Assembly: GCF_014839805.1 (NCBI RefSeq)
Contig: NC_051142.1
Span: forward strand, 434,001 to 498,000
Length of the DNA: 64,000 bases
Direction of reading: 5' to 3'
Origin: Manduca sexta
Lineage: Eukaryota > Arthropoda > Insecta > Lepidoptera > Sphingidae
The notes under the pieces were generated by a model that saw only the letters and a program-made list of their open reading frames with translations, was not told the origin of the DNA and ran no database searches. This document shows positions 11,401 to 23,900 of this stretch, piece after piece; the stretch's first letter is position 1; every line of letters begins with the position of its first letter. Both the position numbers and the translations under genes were made by a program.

Positions 11401-13083
11401 GATTTGTTTTATTGAAGTGTTAATTACCCTTTACATCTTTAAATTCGAATTTTCACAAGTAATGAATATTGCTGTTATTATACGCTTAAGGGTCAAAACT
11501 TATGGTTTGTTGTTACATATTTAAAAAAAGAGTAGTTTGTAAAAACTGCGTATACAGCAAATTCGGAAATTATTCAAAAACCTCTAGAATGTCCAAATGG
11601 AATATAAGAACATATTAGCTACATTTTAGTCGCAAATATACCACACCTGTGTGTAGAGTGACTTATTTCATAAAAGTTTACCATCAGTTAATTTCTCACA
11701 GTTGTATTAGTCATACGTACACATCCAGTTAACGTTTACTACAAATTGCCTAAACGTGTTTATATTCTACGGGAACGCCCACGCTAGGTGCAGGCCACTT
11801 ACCAACGCCATAGTTGAACAATACAGCTATTCAAACAGCACGCGCTCTTCACAACACAAGTATTAAAGCTCTCACAAACTGGGTAATACATTGCACTTGT
11901 CACAGGCGTGACACTGAGGATGGACCTTGACATGTCAGAGGCACATTTTTAAAGTTGCGCAGGCTGATGTGTCGTGATTAGAGATCGACACGATACTTGC
12001 GAAAAGATCCGGTTAATGGAAACACTAGGATTAGGTTTGGAGGACAACGATGTGGGAACTGGAATTTAGGGTTAAGGTTTTTGCACGGATCACATTTGGA
12101 ATGACATCATGACTCGATCGCAGACATGTACGAAAAAATCGTGTTATTCACGATCCGTAGTGATAATGCTACGTACGGACATATTATCTGATCCTTGTGC
12201 ATCTCAATATAACAATTTAGTAGGTATTTACCACGATAGTTCACGATATTTATATTTTTACAGCTCCAGACGTTTGTCAGATTACAACTGTGTCGAATTC
12301 TCATTACAAAAGTAACGCCTATTCGCATGCGTGGGTAGTTTAATATTCCGCGACCTTTTCTCGATAATTCATACATAATCACATACTGCGCGCATTCGCG
12401 TTATGTATTCCAGATGCATGTCATTAGTTAATCTTTTGTGCGTCGGCGACAATGCTTTTGCGATGCATATGTAATGTGATTATACTTGTAAATACAGGTT
12501 TAAATGGTACTATTAGAGTGTGATGGGAACGCTTGCACAATGCGTTCATTTTATTTCTTCTTTGAATGTGGGAGTTAGGGCTGTCATCTAGATAAGAGAA
12601 TACATACATATACCGGGAAAGCATATACATGTAAGCAGAGCCCTGGGACTCTGCCTACATATGTGTATATGCTTTGTTTATCTGGATAAACGCTAGCGTA
12701 TTTTAATATAGGTGAGTACCCATATATTATATCGACAATCAATAAGCATTTTTTTTAAACCATAAAACTTCCAATACTGACAACCCTAATTTGAGGTCAT
12801 GACATAATGTCATTGATGATCAGTGATGGCGTGTTATGACGAGGCTGTTGTCATCACGACCCGTGTCAGTCTCGTATACAAGACAAATGGGATGGTTAAT
12901 TGCAACTCGCTCGATACTAATCGATTACCAACACTTGACATTTCGACCACCCCAGCACATCTGCTAAATGAAAGTTATGCATCGCTGTCGGTGTCGTGTA
13001 AAAAGTAGTTTGAGGTTCAAGGTCTTACTGTGACCAGTAGTGGAATTTTATATTTTTTGAGTAAGTAATTATAATATAATAAT
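11401..13083. other. Intergenic region between convergent UBR4 and aquaporin genes
   Basis: No exon-like GC-rich segment with splice borders is visible. The stretch holds the hairpin at 12618-12675 and is otherwise unremarkable AT-rich sequence. Open frames here are short and lack any recognisable similarity. Confidence 0.6.
12618..12675. other. Strong intergenic hairpin (possible small-RNA precursor or MITE remnant)
   Basis: The left arm (AAAGCATATAC, TGTA, GCAGAG) pairs with the right arm (CTCTGC, TACA, GTATATGCTTT) around a short CCCTGGGA loop, with one bulge of about five bases on the 3' arm. Weaker pairing extends outwards between ATCTAGATA (from about 12587) and TATCTGGAT (about 12680). 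It is present without change at 46553-46610 in the other copy. Size and shape would suit a short pre-miRNA, but a degenerate inverted-repeat element is equally possible. Confidence 0.5.
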
Positions 13084-13418
13084 TTATATTATATCAGCCC
13101 TGTATTATATAAGTACTGTCCCACTGCTGAGCACGGGCCTCCTCTACTACTGAGAGGGATTAGGCCTTATTCCACCACGCTGGCCTAGTGTCTATTAGTA
13201 CGGATTGGTAGACTTCACACACCTTCAAAATTCCTATAGAGAATTTCTCAGGTATGCAGGTTTCCTCACCATGTTTTCCTTCACCGTTAAAGCAAGCGAT
13301 AATTCACAAAGAACACACACATATTTTTTTAGATAAATCAGAGGTGTATGCCCTTGGGATTTGAACCTGCGGACATTCGTCTCGGCAGTCCGTTCCAAAA
13401 CCAACTAGGCTATCGCCT
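13084..13418 (-). mobile_element. tRNA-derived SINE, full length, intergenic
   Basis: Same family as 8772-9097 but inverted: the tRNA-like head (GGCGATAGCCTAGTTGG and GGTTCAAATCC read on the - strand) is at the right end and the AT tail at the left. It lies just beyond the aquaporin 3' end. It has a few extra bases (a TAATAGAC-like insertion near 13190) relative to the other copies. No clear target-site duplication was found. Confidence 0.85.
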
Positions 13419-13996
13419 TTGTGTAATTGACAGGTCCTAACAGAAGGATTAATACACGGAAAATTATGGATAATTTTTTAGATTTTTCTTTGCCTGATCA
13501 CGGCGATTTTATCATTATTTATTACCTCATCTCGTATTCCAACAAGGACTTGTTTATTTTGAGATACAAAAAGTACGAGTTTCCATTCAAGTATTTTAAA
13601 TATTATGGGCATAAGTAAAGTTTGTACAGTATCCACGCAGATTCCAGCATGGGGCGGAATAGTCCGCTTAACCGTGAGAACTCAGCACGCAGTGTGTAGT
13701 CACACTTCCGTCAACATTAAGTTCTATAATCGTTCGCTAAAAACTATATTAGTTTCAGTATGTTGCATAACAAAAATTATAGGTTAAAATAAAAAACAAA
13801 ATAATAATTAAAATGTTTATATTAATAACATGTGAGATATTTGATTAAAGTATAAACTTAATATTATCCTCACATAATCACATAGGCACAGGCACTCAAG
13901 TATGGACATGTTATTTTGTATACAACACGTGACCGCGACCGCCGCTTGACGAACGGTTAAACTGCGGCCGCGGCGTTAATATTATCTTAGATATAG

Positions 13997-14002
13997 TTTA
14001 TT
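13997..14002 (-). terminator. Candidate poly(A) signal AATAAA of the aquaporin gene
   Basis: On the - strand an AATAAA lies about 400 nt after the aquaporin stop codon. Just beyond it is a GC-rich patch (about 13928-13975). Conserved at 47906-47911 in the second copy. Other AT-rich hexamers lie between, so the exact end is uncertain. Confidence 0.45.
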
Positions 14003-14403
14003 CACAATATAAATAGACTTACACTTACATACCCTAGGTTTAATTATGCTACAGGTCACTTATCGTTCATCAGATTGTGTCGATCGGTTCGGAGATATTG
14101 TTTTTGTTTCTGATGTTTCTGACAAAGTAGGTAAGCACACAGTTCTATTTATACCAAGCCCGCCTCGAATATAAGCTCGATATTCGACTCACGCATACTT
14201 GGGACCAAGAAAAGATAAATACTCTGTTGTATATAAATAAAGCCTCCTTTACATTTTCCCAATACATCACCCAAAATATTTGGCATCGAACAAGACCGAT
14301 GGCGCGATCTTTCACAATATTTTAATATAAAAAAATCTCGTTGTACAAAGTATGCGCGAGGCAAATGAGACGGCGCGAGTGTCGGTGCGGTCACCGAGTC
14401 TGC

Positions 14404-17400
14404 TTAGAAGTCGTAGGAGCCGCTCTCGCCGGCCTTGCCGATGCGGAAGATGAACCTGTACAGCGCGCCGGCCACCACGCCGCCGATCAGCGGGCCCACC
14501 CAGTACACCTGCAACAGGGAAAGGGTACATTAAAATCTGCAATGCTTAAATACGGGGTTATTTTAGTGTGCGTGCATATTATCGCTGATGCCTCCCATTT
14601 AGACAAATGAATAAAATTTTCAAGCACTGATCCAATAACAGCTGTTTTCAATAAACTATCCCAATGTCAATTTTCAACTCGATTCCGAGAACGAAACAAT
14701 CAAACTCATGTCAACAAAAACTTTGTTCTGATTGGTCCATTTTTGAGATAGATCGAAAAAAGCGATTGGGATTGTTTATATTAAAAATGGCGGTATACTA
14801 AACTAAACATGTCGAGACATTTTAATTTAGAATTTTATAACAATTGATACCATGACTCGTAAACTATACAACGTCAATTATTTACCAAAAACTATTTCTA
14901 TAGTTCTCGCACACCAAATTACCATCTCGAAATACCGAATAACAACCGATCGACTAATTTCATGACCTAATGGAGAACTAGTTAAACGCGTGAATTACTT
15001 GAACCATAAAAACTATGTACTGACTTTTGCCCTTTGATATCAACTGGCAGCGATTGACGTGTTTCCTAAGCCAGAGGATCACGAGATCTTTGGCCTTAGG
15101 CTTTCGCCTATTTAAAGACTAGCTTTGCCTGGTATTGCTTAACCGAATCTCAATACCTGGAGGCTTTTAAAATTGCTGTGGGACCTAATAAAAACCGGAG
15201 TTATTTTTTATGATCTTTGCGCAAAACCGATGCTGTGCTTTGTTTTAGTTTCGTACTGTAATTCTTTTGAATAGTTTTCTAGTAATTCTTTCGTAGTCAA
15301 CATGTTACCTATGTGCTACTGGGCCGTGAGGCTTTCCCTTTGGATTTAGGTTTACCTAACGTCTACATAATTAAGGTTAAAATCTACGTAACATAAGTTG
15401 GATAATGCTAAGTCACTTGCATATTATTTATCGATTACACAACCAGAAGGAAGTTAAGTAGATAACATTAGCATAAAATTAGGTTTTTCCTACATAGATG
15501 GCTTTGTTTTGTAACGCGTGGATAATTCAGTAATGATCGAGATAAGCGTAATGGCACAATGAATCTTACAACAATACTGTCTACTTTATAATTTCTTATT
15601 ACAATAAACAGATTGCATAAAACCAGCATGCTATTATAAAAATAATATATTATTGATTTGGACATAATAATATATTGGTATATTTAATGAATTTTATTAT
15701 GTTACTAAAACTAAAAACGCATTGCCGATTTCGAAGTTAATACAGCTAAAAACCTTACTGAACGCATGCTTTATTAAAATCTTCATCACCTGTTAATAAT
15801 TTTATTTGTTATATGAAATAAAGATACTCTACATTTTCATAGTTTACACGACATATTTAATTTTATTACACACATGTCATTGTACAAATTTAATCGACCT
15901 TAAAAACAACTGCGTAATCATTTTGTTCGAGAAAATTTCATGTGTTTATTGCATGAATATTTATTGTAATAATATAATAAAATAAAACACTTTTCGCATA
16001 ATGTATTGTGATTTAATCGTTTAACTTAAATGTAGCGTAGGGATCACCTGACTACTTATCTTGGGACAAAAGAGATTTCCGGGGAGCAGCGGAATAATCA
16101 TAGCATTACAAGTGTTATTCTTGCCATGTTGTATTTAATATGAAAAAACTGTCAATTTGAATGATCTTGGATAGTAGTATATGTAATTATCTTAGCTAAT
16201 TTCTATTATAAATATATAAAACTGAATGAAATTTGATTGTAATTGAGTACTTAACCCGTGGAACCATAAGTATTTTCTGTAAGCAGGTTTGTATAGTCAC
16301 TGTTTCGTGTACCTGGGTGTTTAAATATTGACCCGAGTTAAAATAAATTTAAAACAGGACGTTAACGAATACGACCTTTGCGTGATGTTTACTAGTAAAT
16401 ATCTTAATGGAATAAACTGATATTTTACTTTGTAATACATTATTGTATTAACATCACGTTATAAAGTAAAAACTTAACTTGTGTGGAGGAATCATTTACT
16501 TAAGTAATGTTATGTAACAATATGCAGTGTGCTCGTCTAATTAATTTAAAGAAGAATATGAGGTATATAAGAGAGTAAATATAATTCTTTTGTAGTCCAA
16601 ATATATAATGTTGTATATAATAAAATCATGTGGTTAATTTACTTGTCGCAATAGTTTCATAAAAATACTAGTAATGCACCTCTGCAATTTAGGCAAGAGG
16701 TTTTTTATCGAAAAACGAGATGTTATGTAAAATTATTATTATGGTTTATTAAATTTTATTACATTTAGTGATATTGATGGTCGTTGTTCCATATGCTGCG
16801 CAAATAATATTTGCCACAAATGCCACTAGACTAATGGGTTAATAAAAATCAGACGTGAGAAACTAATCATTTTATGAATGTTACATGATCGGATCGATCT
16901 ACGAGTTGGCGACTATAGTCCAGTGAAGATTGTATGTTTGTACATAATTTAATGGTTGTAGAAGTTAACCACGGTCATATACTAAAGCCATGTTAGATAT
17001 AAATACAATAATAATCATATTTTTAAAAAATGCCCGCAAATGGTAATAAGTATCTTTGTTCCAGTGATCGTGTTACAGACTTGAACAACGTAAATCCCAT
17101 TGCAATCACGTAATAAACATTCCTTTTTTCCGCAGCATTGAATGTCTAATTTCTGTTTAATAATCACAGCAAATTCCATTTGAAACTAATAGCATTAGAA
17201 CAATCTGGATTGGAGGATCACGTGAGTAAAGTGAAAGCATATTACGTATTGGTCTTTGATTGAACTTATGATTCCATAATGCCATTCGTATGCAAATCAT
17301 TAAGAGGTCCGCCGCGAACACTTGATGATGTGATTTATGTGACGTATTGAAATTGTCGGGCAAATCAAGATGGTATTTAAATGCGCGCATAATATAGTTC

Positions 17401-20400
17401 AGAGTTAATTAAATATGTTAACTAGTAACTACAACTAGTTTTAATAGAAATGTCAAATTCGCTGTTTCATTCATGTTAATTATTCTACATAAATCGGTAT
17501 CCTTCAGTCTTTTTTTAATGGTACAGGGCAAATGAGCCTACGGTTCACCTGATAGTAAGTGATCACTGCCGTCCATTAACATCTGCAATACCAGGAGGCA
17601 TAGAGATGTGTTGTGATGTTTAGGTGGGAATACGCTCTTTTTTTAAGGTTACCAGGACGTATGTGTCCAGAAATGCTGTCTAATAAACATAGCAAAACAT
17701 ACTAAGTAACTGTGTACCACAGAATCCTGATTTATCATCATCGACATCGTGGTCAGACGCAAGATGTTTACTGCTGAACATGGTGGTGGCTCCAAAGATT
17801 TCCAGAGCAACCTACATCGAATCCTGATTACACAGATGTAATTAGCTATTAATCTACCTTATTATGGATTACACTTCCTCATGGAGCAAAGGACGTTCGA
17901 TAATACCCACACACGAATATTAAAGTAACTGTCAGACTTACCCAATGCGAGGTCCAGTCTCCCAACACTAGAGCTGGTCCGAAGGAGCGGGCGGGGTTCA
18001 TGCTGGAGCCGGTGAAAGGAATCTGTTCAACAAACAAGCGTACTTACTTATTACTGCCCTCATTTATATGTACAGTGTCATAGAGACGATTTGATAATTC
18101 AATCTACTGTAGATTTATATTTGAAGGGAACAAAAACAAAATGTCATAGAGAATTTGATAATTTACTCTGCTATACATTTATATTTTTTATGGGAACAAA
18201 ACAAATTGTTTAGAGGTAACTCTTTTTAAAATAAAGCTTTTGTAATTTGTGCAGTAGTTACTTCACATCGAACACAATAAATATAATTAAAATAAGGGTA
18301 GATAATAGATATTAACCGTTCTCTTTTTAAGACGTGTGTTTTTCAGAAATTGAATGGAGGTAGATCCATGGAGTTATAGGTTTAGAGTAATCCTGTAAAT
18401 AATATTGTACGTACGACGGCGGCGTGGCAGGCGGTGATGCTGAGCCCGATGGCGAGCGGCGCGGAGCCCTTGAGGTCGGCGCGGCGCCCGTCGCACACGC
18501 CCATCACCACCAGCACCAGCACGAACGTGATCAGCGCTTCGATCAGCAGCGCCTGGCCGACAGTGGACAGTTAATCATACGGAATCATAATAATATCAGC
18601 CCTTTTTTATATACTCGCCCACTGCTGAGCACGGGCCTCCTATACTATACACAATACACACATGATTTTAGAAAAGTCAGAGGTGTGTGCCCTTGGGTTT
18701 TGAACCTGCAGACATTGGTCTTGGCAGTCTGTTCCACACCCAACTGGGCTATCGCCGCTTTCGATACGGAATCATACTACACCAGAATATTTACTATACT
18801 GTTAACAGAATTTTAGAATGTTTGTTATGATTCGTTGTTTAAATTAAACTATTTTACGGACTGGGTCAATCCCCCGATCAATCCAATGACCATGAAGGCT
18901 GCAAAGTCTTCGAAACGTCGGGAGAAAAGTAAAATATTAAAACCGCGATAAAATCCGTAAAATAGTTTAATTTAAATGTCTAACATTCGCGTAAACATAA
19001 CAAATCATTATGATTCGTTGTATTCTGATCACAGGCATAGATTCAGCGTGGCCCGCCTCTATTTAAGTGATGCCCATCTTGGGTGGCTGAGGTAGCTACC
19101 TCACCATCTACCTAGTACGACTAAGAACTAGTTACTAATTTTAAAATAATAGAATTTAAAATTAAATATTTTTTCGATTTAAAGGTGAAAAATTATAAGA
19201 GTGTAACATTCTCTTACCTGAGGGTCAGTAATTCCAGGTCCGGGCTTGGTCAAGCCGAAACCACCCACTCTGTTTTCAGGGATAGCCAACTGTAACGAAA
19301 ATAAGTTTTAATCATAATATTTAAAGGTGATCAGTGAATTGTGATCTAAGAATTCCAATCTATCTTCATTATGCGATAGAGCGAAAATGTTTTAGAGATT
19401 CTAAGCAACCATATTAGGTTCCAAAATTTTTTAAAGTAAGTGAAATGGTCTTATTCGCACTAGGCCATGCTGGACTAAAGTCTAAACCCTTTTCAGTAAT
19501 AAATGCCTATTCCCAGCCATAAAATAACATTTAATATAGGACTGATATTATTATCTTAGAGAATAATATCGCCTCGCAGCGAATAAGTTTCCTTATCGTT
19601 CTATAACAAGCGCGAAAACTATAAATTTCACCACCGTGGCAGTAGCGTTTGCATCCATGCCGATAACAAAGAACTTTATATACTTTTCTGATAACGTGTT
19701 AGGCCAAACCGCTCCTGATTTATAAGCAGGTAGAAATCTAATTTCCGTTGCAGTGTTTCAAAACAGCCATCGAAAGTAAATAGTTTTACAAGACGCAAAA
19801 ACAATTGCTAATAAATAACTAGTAGCCATTAAATAAGTTAAGACATGGTCGTTAAATCGCAGATTAAATTATCAATCCGTGATCGCTATGCAATATTGAA
19901 GTGCGGTAACATGCAAATAAACATTCGTGATCGGACGAATCGATCGTATCCCATCAGCAATGTTTGCTCGACAATTAGAGGCTATAAGTAAAATGTTACA
20001 CTTGTTACGTCGCGTGGTAGATTCTAGGATAATGTCCATTGAGCTATATTCATACATAAACGGCCTATTCGATACAGAATTTATTAAACAGAACTATTTC
20101 AGTAGGTATGTATGTTTCGAAGACTAAATATCTTTTAGTATTTTTACAATCTTTGTTCTTTTCGTATCCGCGTGTTTTCAATCGTTTTAAGACATGAACC
20201 TTGTATTATGTAATGTATCCGTTTCATCTGGATATTACCTGGTAGTTTGAAGCTGTGTGGATCTCACATTTCCTTTATTTATTGATACATTGCAAGAGTT
20301 AGCGAGTTATCAAAATGTCGACGACTTTAAAATGAGATTCCATTCCCACGTGCCAAGTTCATAAAGATGCCACGCGCTTTGAAAGCTTAGTTTCACATTT

Positions 20401-20945
20401 GAGAGGCACAGTGTGTGGACACTGAAGGTCGTGTGATTTGTTCCTTTGCAGTAAGATCATCAGTGTCACGGCAAGCGAGACACTTTTCAATCGTGTATGC
20501 TCCCAGTAAGGAGATTAGAATGTTAATGTGGATGTTGCGCCTTGTTAGCGTAGGAAAATGGCGCGAAATCGCAAATTAAACGTAGCAATACCGTATATGT
20601 TCTATGTGATCTACATTTATTAAATGGACACGCATCACATACCTTCAGGGAAGGGTGAATGTAAACCTGATGACTTCCATTTAATGTTAAATGATGTACA
20701 TCTATCTTGATGTGCCAACTGTCCATAAATTAAATTTTAGACAAATCTCATGTAGCGAATTATATGCTCTCAATAACAGCGTTTGTATTAGAACTACATA
20801 CCCTGATGAAAGCAGCTCCGGCGATGGCTCCCAGCGACTGCACCACGATGTAGAAGATCGCCTTTAGCAGTCTGATGTCCCCAGAGACGAAGAGACCTGC
20901 CGTCACCGCTGGATTGATGTGGCCACCCGACACATGACCGATAGC
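14404..20945 (-). CDS. Aquaporin (MIP family, Drip/PRIP-like), five 3' coding exons; N-terminus not found
   Basis: A membrane water channel. Exons in - strand order: 20945-20802 ([18 protein letters not shown], first NPA), 19289-19218 (loop [13 protein letters not shown]), 18552-18415 (TM4-TM5, GVCDGRR, ending SITACHAAV), 18022-17942 ([17 protein letters not shown], second NPA), 14508-14404 ([20 protein letters not shown], ending SYDF and TAA). All introns are phase 0 with GT/AG borders. The aromatic/arginine filter shows the TM5 His (ACHAA) and loop E Arg (NPAR) typical of water-selective channels. The position three before the second NPA Asn is Ser, where human AQP1 has its mercury-sensitive Cys. 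TM1, TM2 and the start codon (roughly 70-80 residues expected) are absent from any place I could recognise. The SYDF tail favours Drip-type, but PRIP cannot be excluded. Confidence 0.93.
14509..17941 (-). other. Aquaporin last intron (3.4 kb)
   Basis: AT-rich intron between the second-NPA exon and the terminal exon. No further exon is visible. It includes the region where the two copies differ most (about 14800-15700), including a segment of roughly 100 bp (about 15589-15690) missing in the other copy, and a dispersed repeat at 17512-17650. Confidence 0.75.
17512..17650. repeat. Dispersed lepidopteran repeat remnant
   Basis: Contains GGTTCACCTGATAGTAAGTG and CACTGCCGTCCATTAACATC, resembling the 'CACCTGATGGTAAG...CCGCCCAT' core that recurs across lepidopteran genomes. 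It lies in the last aquaporin intron. The identification rests on motif memory. Confidence 0.55.
18590..18763 (-). mobile_element. Internally deleted SINE next to an aquaporin splice acceptor
   Basis: The head (tRNA-like, right end) and tail (left end) of the SINE are present, but about 150 bp of the middle are missing. It is bounded by a perfect 13-bp target-site duplication, ATACGGAATCATA, at 18577-18589 and 18764-18776. The left edge lies 37 nt upstream (gene sense) of the aquaporin exon starting at 18552, so it landed next to the branch-point region. Because the target-site duplication encloses the deleted form, either the deletion came after insertion or a short master copied itself. Confidence 0.9.
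18839..19007. mobile_element. 169-bp retroposed element with 14-bp target-site duplication
   Basis: Flanked by perfect direct repeats TTATGATTCGTTGT at 18825-18838 and 19008-19021. Inside, AAATTAAACTATTTTACGGA at the left is mirrored by TCCGTAAAATAGTTTAATTT near the right. The core contains CATGAAGGCTGCAAAGTCTT and CGAAACGTCGGG, a motif common in lepidopteran repeats. A target-site duplication this long fits LINE-driven mobilisation better than a DNA transposon. Confidence 0.75.
19455..19560 (+). mobile_element. Degraded 3' fragment of the SINE
   Basis: CGCACTAGGCCATGCTGGAC, CTAAACCCTTTTCAGTAAT and ATAGGACTGATATTATTA follow the SINE's 3' half with many substitutions, so this is an old copy. 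It lies in the aquaporin intron 19290-20801. Confidence 0.7.
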
Positions 20946-23900
20946 CTGTTGGCAAAACAAACATAATTTTTTATTAATACATAATTCAAATTCCTCCCTA
21001 TAATATGCTTGACAGCATTGAAAATTTTGACTTAAGGCATTTATTTTTTATTCGAGTGTTAGTTTTATAAAATTGCAAAGAAAGAACAACGTTTCTTCAT
21101 GTAGTCAATGAAATTGATGAGATGTTTGACATGTGGGTGTAAACCCTGTACCTATCGGTTACAAATGGTTGCCGCATTGTAACATTTAGATTTTTTAAAA
21201 GTCTATTATAATTATTTAAATGTCGAGAGGATTTCGCTACAATATTTATAATTGAATGTTAACCGCGTATTATCTTTAATCTTATGGTGAGGTTCTCAAT
21301 CATTATGCAATTATAGCAAAAACAAACCTTAACTCCTGAGATGCAACTTTAAAGGAGATAATCGATTTAACATACAAACTAAATAACGGAACGGCATTAT
21401 AAGTCGCAATGCAAAGATTTAGAATTATATTTAAATTATATCACGATGGAGTAACAACTCAAATGGTTGGTATTTAAACTCTTGTATGAACCAGCGGACG
21501 AGAACATGCTATCTTCAGAAACAAGATAGTATTTAATTATTTCGGTGTATCGCTATCCACTACTGAACATCTTATCATGAACGTCAACCATCCTATCCGC
21601 TAGCTGTCCCGTTTTTCAGGTCCTTTACCTATTAAGACCTTCCATATCCTTTCTAGAACATACCTTCAATAATTATTATGTAAATTTCTATGCACAACAG
21701 AAGGGTCATGCAGGTATTGTCGTATTTTAATCTTTACGAGTTACACGACTATTTAGAACCTATGCCTTCAATTACATGTATAATTTCGTGACTGCATAAC
21801 GCGTGAGCACTGATCAGGGCCCGCACCGCCGACCTCCTGACTCATCCGCTCTGTTAACATTATGTCATAGGTCAAGTAAACAGTAATTAATACCGAAATG
21901 TCACGCGAGAGCAGTTAGCGGTATGTTTGATGCCTTCTTTTTAGGTAGGTCATGAACGATGCAGATCATTTTGCAATTGGCTTTACGAAAGGTATTTAAT
22001 ATAGAAGTAAAGATTTTGTTTTCTTTTTTAATTTTAACCACAGCTTGAAAACGCATTTACAATATAAAGTAAGGAACGTGCTCAATTTGCTGACGAGTTA
22101 AATAAAGTCTTCCAAAGAGTCTTAGTTATCTATATCAGTTCTCTCAAAATCGCGGATTTAGAGTAGCATTGCTTGTAATACATATGAAGACAAGACAAAA
22201 ATAAAATAAAAGTAGACTAGTATTGAAAAGCACACCTATCTGACCTTCACCTTGCGATTTATAAAACCTTGAAAGTCGTCAACCTATCATTTGCAAATCA
22301 ATTCTTGAATATAATTTGTGCATCGTTAGTCATTTAAACAACTATCAATTTGTTGGCGCAAACTTTGATAAGTTGCCATTAATATTAACACAATTTTAAT
22401 ATTCACAAATTATATACGTACAACGCCATTGAACCGTCACGAATGGCGGTTGGGTTTTTAATATGATAAATTAAACTTATTACACTTTTTTGGTTGCGAA
22501 CAACAAACATAAAGCCTCATAACTGATTATCGAATAACCATTGTAATACTTAGAAATTCTGTAATCACAGGAATCGGATTATCCTCTGAATGTAGGAGTC
22601 AGTAAAACTTTTGTTGCGGCCGTGGCATTGGACTATAAGCCATTTAGTTATTAGCGTTACGTTTTATGTTTATAAATATTCATGCGACGTGAATCATGGA
22701 GACCTCGATCGCATTATTTTAAATTAATTAACACGATAAAACTATGAAATGTCAATGTTTTATGGTTTATGTAGATTGTACAGCGGTCAGTGATAAGCAA
22801 TGAGTGCATGTTATAATTATGTGAATTCATATGGGAGCATTCTCATAAATTAATCATTTTTTAATTACTTGATATTATAAATGACTTTTAAACCATAAAT
22901 GGAATGGACATGCGAGATATCACAACTATTTCTGATTCTTCTTTTAATACCTCGTTCCAACTAATACGAGTAGGTAGAAACATAATACGTATTAAATATT
23001 TCTGTATAATATATTATATAAGTAGGCATTTATTTTTATAAATGGCAACATTCATAAGTACATGACAATAATCAGAAGCATAATTATTTTTGCCATTATT
23101 CTGGAACCATTATTGCATTTAATAATATTATTACTTACCCAAGAAATATTTTTTATTTATCTGAGTGTGCTCGCAGACCCTACCAGACAGATTGGCGCGT
23201 CAGATTAATGAATAAAAAATCAGAAAGATTGATTCAGACACGAGAAGGATGGAATAATTGTTATTAAGTAACATAATAAATTCATAAGATGAAATGATAA
23301 TATATTTTATTACCTAATTACCTATGCAATATACGTACGCAATTAAAATAAGTATTTTTCTTGAGTTAATGAAATAAGTAGTATAATTTACTTATCTTGC
23401 TATATACCAGCAGGCTGTCTAGATAAAATAGAATATTACAAGGCGTTATAGTCAAGGAATCATACATAAAGGGCGAGTACAGAATTCTGATATAGGCGGA
23501 CTATACCGATACCTAAGCGCTGGCGCCTTAGCATTAAATTCCTGTGGTTTCTGATGTTTAATAAATCTTCCAGGCGATGGTTTGTGGACCTGCTTGTTCG
23601 ACGCTGTTTCGATAACATTGCAGGCAAACAGCGGCTAATAATCTAATAATAGTTTTAATTTCAGTTAGAAATTGTAAACTTTTATCCTATGTTTATAAAC
23701 CGACTAGCTGACCCGACAGACGTTGTCCTGTCTTAACTATGTATGCATGCGCACATTCTGTCGATCGCTGACAGTTATTTCAAACCACTGCAGTTTTGTA
23801 AAATTCATATTGTTGTTAAGTTCTCTTAAATTTTCTAAATTTCCGCGCTATTTTTTTAATTTTTTCTTTCATAAGAACCTACTCCTGACAATAACAAACA

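Noticed and set aside
21800..21850. GC patch considered as the missing aquaporin N-terminal exon
   Set aside because: No frame shows the hydrophobic TM1/TM2 pattern, and a one-base difference between copies would break any frame.
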